Source of the DNA: Crenobacter cavernae | GTDB lineage: Bacteria > Pseudomonadota > Gammaproteobacteria > Burkholderiales > Chromobacteriaceae | Direction: 5' to 3' | Assembly (NCBI RefSeq): GCF_003355495.1 | Contig: NZ_CP031337.1 | Span: 496,001-560,000, forward strand | DNA length: 64,000 nucleotides | Shown: in pieces, positions 58,733-64,000 of the stretch | Layout: every line of letters starts with the position of its first letter | Numbering within the stretch: the first letter of the stretch is position 1 | Position numbers and translations under genes: made by a program | Notes under the pieces: model-generated | Database searches by the model: none | Told to the model about the DNA's origin: nothing | Seen by the model: only the letters and a program-made list of their open reading frames with translations

Positions 58733-59626
58733 ATGACGTCCTCCCCACGCAAACTGTCCGCTCGCGCAGCTTCGCTGCTGAACGCGCCGCCCGAGGAGCG
58801 GATTGCCCACATCGACGCCCCCTTGTTCATCCCCTATCCGAGGGCCGCGGAAATCCTGGCCGAGATGGAGGACCTGCTGGTGCATCCGCGCAGCAACCGG
58901 ATGCCAAACCTGTTGCTGGTAGGCCGGTCGAACAACGGCAAGACGGAGATCCTGCGCGAATTCCTGAAGCGCCATCCGGCAGACGAACAACTCGACCTCG
59001 ACACCATCTATGCGCCGGTGGTCTACATCCAGTCACCGCCGGGCCCAAGCGAACACATTTTCTTGAACAAGATGCTGATGATGCTGGGCATCACGGTGAA
59101 GTCCAACGAGGCCGCCGACCGCAAGCTCTTGCAGCTGATGGAGGTGCTCAGGCAGGTACAGACCCGCATCCTGTTGATTGATGAGCTCAACGCTCTGCTG
59201 GCCGGTAGCGTGACCAAGCAGCGCTTCTTTCTAAACATGCTGAAATACCTGAGCAACGAGCTGCAGATCAGCATCGTCGCGGCCGGCACGCCCGACGCGA
59301 TGCAGGCCGTCCGGAGCGACGCGCAAATCGAAAGCCGCTTCCCGATCCGCACCTTGCCTCGCTGGCAGGAAGGCGAGCCCTTCCGTCGCTTGCTGTTCAG
59401 CTTCGAATACACCTTGCCCCTGCGGGAACCCTCGGATATCTACAAGGGAGAGTTGGCGCGCAAGCTGTTCGGCATGAGTGAGGGCGTGATCGGCGAGCTG
59501 GCCAAGATCCTGCGCAGCGCCGCGCAACAGGCGATCCGCAGCGACGTCGAGCGCATTACCCCGGAGGTGATCGATGCCTGCCCATACGTCGCGCGACGCG
59601 TCAGCCAGGGAGAGGAACCCCTCTGA
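58733..59626 (+). CDS. tnsC: TnsC/TniB-like AAA+ ATPase
   Basis: A 297-residue AAA+ ATPase. Walker A is GRSNNGKT (residues 64-71) and Walker B is ILLIDEL (Asp150-Glu151). The C-terminal part has the sensor/arginine region SRFPIRTLPRWQEGEPFRRL. TnsC connects the target selector to the transposase and blocks double insertion. It is short, like TniB. It starts 5 bases after tnsB and its end overlaps tniQ by about 50 bases. Confidence 0.92.
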   Translation: MTSSPRKLSARAASLLNAPPEERIAHIDAPLFIPYPRAAEILAEMEDLLVHPRSNRMPNLLLVGRSNNGKTEILREFLKRHPADEQLDLDTIYAPVVYIQSPPGPSEHIFLNKMLMMLGITVKSNEAADRKLLQLMEVLRQVQTRILLIDELNALLAGSVTKQRFFLNMLKYLSNELQISIVAAGTPDAMQAVRSDAQIESRFPIRTLPRWQEGEPFRRLLFSFEYTLPLREPSDIYKGELARKLFGMSEGVIGELAKILRSAAQQAIRSDVERITPEVIDACPYVARRVSQGEEPL

Positions 59627-61130
59627 GCGCTTGGCGGGGCTGCCGGAAGGACGGCTGCCCCTCCACCTGAAACCCCGTGACGACGAGCTGCTCAGCTCGT
59701 GGCTGGTCCGTCTCGCCCATGCCCACCAACTCAAGGTCGAGAGCCTGTGCACGATGCTGTTCGGCCAAGGCAGTCCGATCTGGAACCGGGATATTGATCG
59801 GCTGGCTCCCGACGGGGTGCTGGCCAGGCTCAGCCTGGCCACGGGAGCCCCGGTCGAGCAAACGCGCCGGACCACCTTGGTCGACTTGGAAGGATGGCTG
59901 AGCGAAACCATCGCGAGTCATGGCCATAGCCATTGGATCGTGCCGCTCGGCGTTTTCCACCGCAATCGTCGCCATCCCGGCCTGATGTACTGCCCTGCCT
60001 GTCTGACCGAAGAATCGGACCGTTACTACCGGCGACTATGGCGGATCGCCTGGGCAAGCGTCTGCGTGAAGCACCGTTGTGAGCTGGTCGACCGCTGCCC
60101 CAGTTGCGGCGCCCCGGTAGCGCCACATCGAACGGACATGAAGGCCCGCTGCCTGATTCCAACACCTGTGACCTTGATACGTTGCCACGCCTGCCAGGGA
60201 TGGCTGACTCAGCAGCCCCTAGCGCCGGCGAGCGCCGCGCTTGTGGCCTTCCAAAGCCGGCTGGAGCAGGCCCTTGCCCAGGGTTACATCGACTGGGACG
60301 ACAATCCCTCGCTCCATTCCGTGCTGTTCTTCGAAGGCTTGCGCGCGCTGCTGAGCAATGGCTTACGCGGGCTCAACCGCATGGTCCCTGGCACCGCGCG
60401 CCGCGCGGTATTCGAGACCAGGTCTCTCGAGGACAGGCGCGCCGACCTGCTGCAGCTCTGCGAATGGCTGGAACACTGGCCGCAGCACTTCCTGGACACG
60501 ATCGCGACCAAGCGATTGCGCGGAGCCGAGCTGTGTTCAGCGACCCGCCCCCTACCGTACTGGTACTTCCGCGTCGTACATCCCTTGGCTCACCTAAGCG
60601 CACCGACCTTGGAACCGGAAGCCGAAGCGATCATGTCTGTTATTACGAAACACACGGGCACGCACAATTTGCGGGCCGCCCGCCGTCTGGCCGGCAAGGA
60701 CATCACGACGGCCTGGCGGCACACCCATGTGCGCCGCCGGCCAAGCCTGGACGATTACGAACTGGCAGTGGTGACCGTCGACCACCACATCGCCGCGACC
60801 CTCGAGCCCAGCCAACGACTCACGCTCCTGCGCCAGAAATTCATGCTGGTCGCCCGCTACGGATTGCGGTTGAGTGGCGTGGCCTTGGCACAACTCACAC
60901 TGGCCGATGTGCGGGCCAGAGTCCCCAACATGCCTCCCGTCAGTTTCTATGACGTGCCCCACACGCCGTCGCAAGCGGCCGCCTGGCTGTTGTGGTACTG
61001 CCGGCACGTGCGGCCGCAACTGCATCCGGCCGCCGACGAGCCGCGGCTGTTCGTTAACGCGCGGACCGGCAAAGGACTTGGCGCGAATGCCTGCCGCCAA
61101 TGGACTACCATTCCGCCACATCGATCTTGA
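59574..61130 (+). CDS. tniQ: TniQ/TnsD-like target-selection protein with extended C-terminus
   Basis: A 518-residue protein. The N-terminal TniQ domain reads LPLHLKPRDDELLSSWLVRLA near residue 28. Zinc-binding Cys/His motifs follow: YCPACLTEE, CVKHRC and CPSCGAP. The length fits a TnsD-type protein that recognises a fixed site, here presumably comM. Residues about 425-515 (FMLVARYGLRLSGVALAQLT and RLFVNARTGKGLGANACRQW) resemble parts of a tyrosine-recombinase core without a clear catalytic set. The start may be ATG 59574 or the later TTG near 59632. Confidence 0.85.
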   Translation: MPAHTSRDASARERNPSERLAGLPEGRLPLHLKPRDDELLSSWLVRLAHAHQLKVESLCTMLFGQGSPIWNRDIDRLAPDGVLARLSLATGAPVEQTRRTTLVDLEGWLSETIASHGHSHWIVPLGVFHRNRRHPGLMYCPACLTEESDRYYRRLWRIAWASVCVKHRCELVDRCPSCGAPVAPHRTDMKARCLIPTPVTLIRCHACQGWLTQQPLAPASAALVAFQSRLEQALAQGYIDWDDNPSLHSVLFFEGLRALLSNGLRGLNRMVPGTARRAVFETRSLEDRRADLLQLCEWLEHWPQHFLDTIATKRLRGAELCSATRPLPYWYFRVVHPLAHLSAPTLEPEAEAIMSVITKHTGTHNLRAARRLAGKDITTAWRHTHVRRRPSLDDYELAVVTVDHHIAATLEPSQRLTLLRQKFMLVARYGLRLSGVALAQLTLADVRARVPNMPPVSFYDVPHTPSQAAAWLLWYCRHVRPQLHPAADEPRLFVNARTGKGLGANACRQWTTIPPHRS

Positions 61131-61212
61131 GCGGTTTCCGCCCCTCCTAACAGGGTCGAATCCCGCCGGAGAAACGCCCGCACCGGCACGCTCTTTCCTG
61201 GCAGACACAGAA

Positions 61213-61280
61213 ACCGGGCCACGCCCGAAGGCGCGGCCCGGTGCTCAACCCTTGACCCGTCCTGTTCGGGGCCGGTCAAG
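61213..61280. other. Two hairpins between tniQ and the cargo module
   Basis: ACCGGGCCACGCC (61213-61225) pairs with GGCGCGGCCCGGT (61230-61242) with one mismatch, and CTTGACC (61251-61257) pairs with GGTCAAG (61274-61280). They lie between convergent genes and may end both transcripts, though T-runs are absent. Confidence 0.5.
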
Positions 61281-61314
61281 GCCGATGACGTATGAAAGCG
61301 TCCCCCGCCAAGCT

Positions 61315-62337
61315 TCAAGCGGCGCCGAACGCCCCCTCGGTGCAGAAGCGATTCATCGTCTCGATGTAGTGGAGCAGCGTGTATTCCTTGACGTCGGCCG
61401 GCTGGATGTTTTGTCGCCGGTTATAGGCGTCGATCAGCAACTTGCAACCATGCGAGTCCAGCCAGACCTCGGGATGGTCGCGCTTGAAGGTGACGAGTTT
61501 TTCGGCGGCCAACAGGAACAGTTCGGAGTAGGCCACACGCGGCACGTCCACGATCGGCCCACCGACGAAGTGCTGCATCCAGACCTCTTCCTCCCCTTGC
61601 GGGAGATAACCGAGGTGGAGCGCCGCGGCTTTCGGCGACATGGCGCCGTTGGACGGGAACGATTTGGTTTCGATCAAGTAGTCGGCGAAGCCAGCCACCT
61701 CCGCGCGCCGTACCTGGCTCGGCAGGTCGTGGAGACGATAAGGCGTTTCGCTGTATTTCTGGTTACTGCCTGTTTTGACGAAGGCATCGCGCAGCAGCAC
61801 CGTGTGCCCTTGCGACAAGAATAGACGCCGGTAAGCACGGCTGGTCGCATTATCGTCAAAGACGTGGAACTCGATCTCGCTGGCCGCAAGCAAGGCGCGA
61901 AGCGGCTCGGCCTCGAGCATGCAGGCGTGAATGACTGCCTTGACGGGCTGGACGCTGAGGACATGCTGCACCGCCTCGAGGTCGAACGGCTCGCGGATCA
62001 ACAGCGTCGGGAGCAGCGCGTTGTCGTCGATGCGGCTCTGATCCAACAGGCCGGCCTGGTTGATCTCGGCATAGCTGATGATCGGCGCACCACCTTCGAA
62101 ATCGTTCTGGTAGGGATTAACGATCAGCAACGCCCGGCGCCCGCCGCTCAACCATTGCGACAGGCCGAACCACTGCGTGTGCCATGTCCGCGAGACGGGT
62201 TCGATGATCGGGATCACCGGGGCCGCCGGAGGAAGAATATCGTTTGCCCGGGCGAGACTGGCCCCTTCGCGCTCGCGCGACAGCAAGTACGGCATGTAGA
62301 TCACTTGGCATCCTTTCAGTTTCCGGTGGGTGGCCAA
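61315..62337 (-). CDS. sce7725-like/T4 beta-protein-like cargo protein
   Basis: A 340-residue soluble protein. The N-terminus (MPYLLSREREGASLARANDI and PVIPIIEPV) resembles the sce7725 and T4 beta-protein families, which look like TIM-barrel-type folds as I recall. The middle has LPTLLIREPFDLEAV and VFDDNATSRAYRRLFLS, and late parts are FVGGPIVDVPRVAYSELFLLA and WLDSHGCKLLIDAYN. Function is unknown. It is downstream of the sce7726-like gene on the same strand (36-base gap), which is the usual pairing. ATG 62337 or an internal ATG near 62295 could be the start. Confidence 0.65.
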   Translation of the reverse strand: MATHRKLKGCQVIYMPYLLSREREGASLARANDILPPAAPVIPIIEPVSRTWHTQWFGLSQWLSGGRRALLIVNPYQNDFEGGAPIISYAEINQAGLLDQSRIDDNALLPTLLIREPFDLEAVQHVLSVQPVKAVIHACMLEAEPLRALLAASEIEFHVFDDNATSRAYRRLFLSQGHTVLLRDAFVKTGSNQKYSETPYRLHDLPSQVRRAEVAGFADYLIETKSFPSNGAMSPKAAALHLGYLPQGEEEVWMQHFVGGPIVDVPRVAYSELFLLAAEKLVTFKRDHPEVWLDSHGCKLLIDAYNRRQNIQPADVKEYTLLHYIETMNRFCTEGAFGAA

Positions 62338-62373
62338 GCGATGATATGTCTTTATTCTGAATTTATGCCAACG

Positions 62374-63228
62374 CTATAACGTGGACGCCATCATCGCCCG
62401 ACTGAATTGCAGCGAGGCTTGACGGGTCAACTTGCTACTGAGCCCGAAATGCGCCATCGACTTGGGCAGGGAACGGGTATAGAGATCGCGGCTGTGCAAT
62501 CGGTCACGCCGCTTGAGCAGGTTCACCATCATCTCGTGAACCAGCTGGGCCGGCAGTTCGGCAAAGCGCTGAGCACACGCCCGCATCTGCAGCGCCGGCG
62601 CGGCAGCAGGCAATTCCCCGTCGACGGCCATCAGTACCGCTTCGTATTCGGCTTGGCGCAGCGAATAGAAGATCGCCCGTGACGACACCTCGTCGAGGTT
62701 GCTGGCCGCCTCACGGACCTCGACGAAACGACCGTCCACATCTAGCGCCAATAGCCCCACCCTCGCCGGCAAGCGTTTCAGGAAAACCTCCGCACAGCTG
62801 TGGTGTGTGACCACATTCACCCGGTCGAAGATCTTCAGATAATCGTCTAGCTGCTTGTCCAGACGGGAGAGGTTGTCCAATTCGGACTTGATCTCGTAGA
62901 CGGTCGAGGTACCGTTGAGGATGACCAGATCCGCCAGCGACTCGTAGGCGCGGAATTCGGACAGCAGGACCGCCTCACCCGGCGCATGCCGCTCGAGCAT
63001 CAGCTGGCGGGCGATCAAGTTCTTGTAGACGTACTCGTTGCGATAGTCTTGCACCAAGATATCGAATCCCTGATCCAGCAAGGCGCCGATGGTCATCCCG
63101 CTCTTGCCCGCCTCATGCAGCAGCCCGCTGCGTTGTGCCAACGCGCGGAAAGCACTCAGCCCGTCCTCTTCGGACAATCCTTTGAGCGCCCCCCGGGAAA
63201 ACAACCTGGCAACAGCCCGCAGATCCAT
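62374..63228 (-). CDS. sce7726-like putative nuclease-fold cargo protein
   Basis: About 284 residues. The central part FRAYESLADLVILNGTSTVY followed by EIKSELDNLSRLDKQLDDY is the sce7726 signature and looks like a PD-(D/E)xK nuclease core: Asp in SLADLVIL and Glu-Ile-Lys in YEIKSELD. RVNVVTHHSCAEVFLKRLP follows. The C-terminal 130 residues are helical. I prefer the start at 63228 (MDLRAVARLF); one 5 codons upstream (63243) would overlap an ATGCAT operator box. It is the first gene of the sce7726-sce7725 unit. Confidence 0.65.
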   Translation of the reverse strand: MDLRAVARLFSRGALKGLSEEDGLSAFRALAQRSGLLHEAGKSGMTIGALLDQGFDILVQDYRNEYVYKNLIARQLMLERHAPGEAVLLSEFRAYESLADLVILNGTSTVYEIKSELDNLSRLDKQLDDYLKIFDRVNVVTHHSCAEVFLKRLPARVGLLALDVDGRFVEVREAASNLDEVSSRAIFYSLRQAEYEAVLMAVDGELPAAAPALQMRACAQRFAELPAQLVHEMMVNLLKRRDRLHSRDLYTRSLPKSMAHFGLSSKLTRQASLQFSRAMMASTL

Positions 63229-63241
63229 GATGATCCAACCC

Positions 63242-63290
63242 ATGCATTAACACGATGCATTCTAGTATATCATTAATGCATCAAATGCAT
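63242..63290. promoter_or_regulatory. Four ATGCAT boxes in the divergent promoter of the cargo module
   Basis: ATGCAT occurs at 63242-63247, 63255-63260, 63276-63281 and 63285-63290, mostly as AATGCAT or ATGCATT. The 50-base AT-rich stretch separates the sce7726-like gene from the XRE regulator gene. The cluster looks like an operator array for that regulator. Confidence 0.7.
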
Positions 63291-63313
63291 TATTCGAATT
63301 GGATTTTTGCCAC

Positions 63314-63631
63314 ATGAATTTCACCTCCCCTGCCGAACTCGTTCGCCAAGCGCGATATCTCTCCGACAAGAATCAACAAGAATTCGGAGCCCTGCTCGGC
63401 AAAGACCAAAGCCTGATCTCCCGCTACGAGCGCGGCCGGAGCGTGCCGCCGACTGAGGTGACTATGCACTGCATGCATATTTTGAATGCGGCCACACCCA
63501 GCAAGGAGGAGGTCTCCCTGGAAACGCTCCTTACAACCATCCGTCAGCGCCTGGCTGCGCCGTCCCACGCCCGGGCACGGGCGCTATTGTTCGAACTGCT
63601 GAATGAATTGACCGCACCGCGCAATGCCTAG
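63314..63631 (+). CDS. XRE-family helix-turn-helix regulator
   Basis: A 105-residue protein with an XRE helix-turn-helix in residues 8-40 (LSDKNQQEFGALLGKDQSLISRYERGRSVPP split as QQEFGALLGKDQSLISRYER). The C-terminal half is helical and carries basic patches. ATG 63314 gives a natural start; a TTG at 63299 is also in frame. It is transcribed away from the sce7726/sce7725-like genes and probably represses them and itself through the ATGCAT boxes. Confidence 0.85.
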   Translation: MNFTSPAELVRQARYLSDKNQQEFGALLGKDQSLISRYERGRSVPPTEVTMHCMHILNAATPSKEEVSLETLLTTIRQRLAAPSHARARALLFELLNELTAPRNA

Positions 63632-63750
63632 AGGAAGATATTGGCACATGGGCACCCCGCCCTAACCAACAGAAATAACGAAGACATCGAGTCCACATCT
63701 GGCCCGCCCCACAGAATCCTTGAGAAACCCATGAAAAACTGATTGCTCTT

Positions 63751-64000
63751 CTACATGGCGGGGGGAGGCGAACAAGGCGGAGACTCGTGTTGGGCGCCCA
63801 GCCATTCGCGCCACACCGCGAGCAGTACGGCGAGAATGACGGGCCCGATGAACAGGCCAATCGGACCGAACGTGGCCAGCCCTCCAAGGACGCCAAACAT
63901 TACCAGCAAGAACGGGATGTCGGTGGCTCCGCTGATGACAAGCGGACGGACTACGTTGTCAATCCAACTCACGACCGTTATCCCCCAAAGCAGAAGGCCG
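63751..64000 (-). CDS. AI-2E family transporter, C-terminal part (cut by window edge)
   Basis: The visible 82 codons encode WGITVVSWIDNVVRPLVISG, IPFLLVMFGVLGGLATFGPI and LFIGPVILAVLLAVWREWL, the conserved end of the PerM/AI-2E-exporter membrane family. The rest is beyond the window. Whether it is transposon cargo or host DNA is open; the missing 5' half of comM argues for cargo. Confidence 0.85.
   Translation of the reverse strand, partial: GLLLWGITVVSWIDNVVRPLVISGATDIPFLLVMFGVLGGLATFGPIGLFIGPVILAVLLAVWREWLGAQHESPPCSPPPAM

Larger units (their letters stand above)
56055..64000. mobile_element. Tn7-like transposon inserted in comM (left part, right end outside window)
   Basis: The element starts TGTAAAAACCAATAG at 56055, exactly where comM similarity stops, and the preceding CGGAG is a candidate 5-bp target duplication. 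Only 49 bases separate the end from tnsA. The order tnsA-tnsB-tnsC-tniQ on the plus strand matches Tn7-like elements. comM (yifB) is a known attachment gene for such elements, including the AbaR/Tn6022 group of Acinetobacter. Cargo begins after tniQ. No matching inverted end and no 5' comM are seen before 64000, so the element goes on beyond the window. Confidence 0.87.

Noticed and set aside
63632..63750. Right end of the transposon between the XRE gene and the AI-2E gene
   Set aside because: No sequence complementary to the left terminus and no comM 5' sequence is present there.
55470..64000. Absence of the repeat as proof that the right part is foreign
   Set aside because: Two host stretches of about 7 kb (20-27 kb and 42-49 kb) also lack exact copies, so the absence is only weak support.
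56055..64000. CRISPR-associated transposon (CAST)
   Set aside because: No Cas genes or repeat-spacer array are visible, and the tniQ protein is long and TnsD-like, fitting a fixed-site element. The unseen right part could still change this.

Overview
The window is GC-rich, densely coded chromosome from a beta-proteobacterium. Gene content and order (gmk-rpoZ-spoT; rlmE-ftsH-folP-glmM with divergent yhbY; pilB-pilC-pilD-coaE-zapD-yacG; ffh with a divergent CcsA-like gene; a Neisseria-type porin) point to the order Neisseriales, most likely Chromobacteriaceae. I cannot name the genus from sequence alone.

Layout. 0-2 kb: stringent-response operon (spoT cut by the window edge). 2-6.7 kb: purine uptake and salvage (two divergent NCS2 permeases and apt). 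6.7-13.4 kb: small housekeeping genes, then a CarH-like B12 photoreceptor beside a chalcone-isomerase-like gene and an internally deleted cfa, which looks like a decaying light/oxidative-stress cluster. 13.8-23.5 kb: central metabolism and envelope (2-hydroxyacid dehydrogenase, FKBP, DedA, alr, glmM, folP, ftsH, rlmE, yhbY). 23.5-26 kb: a two-gene rnfC-rnfD unit behind a Fur-like box. 26-32.2 kb: greA and carA-leuE-carB. 32.3-36.7 kb: acyl-CoA dehydrogenase, etfBA and a MaoC hydratase, with a PsrA-like palindrome between the last two. 36.7-45.9 kb: murI, queG, tsaE, amiC, yacG, zapD, coaE and the type IV pilus genes pilD, pilC, pilB. 46-56 kb: porin, comEA, ccsA-like, ffh, ATP-grasp, purB, initiator tRNA, uppP, dsbA, a SPOR protein and the 3' part of comM.

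56.05 kb to the right edge: a Tn7-like transposon (tnsA, tnsB, tnsC and a long tniQ) that interrupts comM. Its visible cargo is a pair of genes resembling the sce7726/sce7725 families, a divergent XRE regulator with a four-box ATGCAT operator, and the end of an AI-2E-type transporter gene. The right end of the element is not in the window.

The most striking signal is a short repeat with core CTCGGCCAAC (extended GCTCGGCCAACCTT). I count 36 exact 10-mers by eye on both strands between 1.7 and 55.5 kb. They occur singly inside genes, singly between genes, and as inverted pairs in terminator positions. This is how DNA uptake sequences behave in Neisseriaceae, but the sequence is not a Neisseria dialect I know. 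The same window encodes pilus assembly proteins, ComEA and (disrupted) ComM, so a Chromobacteriaceae-type uptake sequence is a reasonable hypothesis. No copy lies in the transposon, but two host stretches of about 7 kb also lack it, so that absence is only suggestive.
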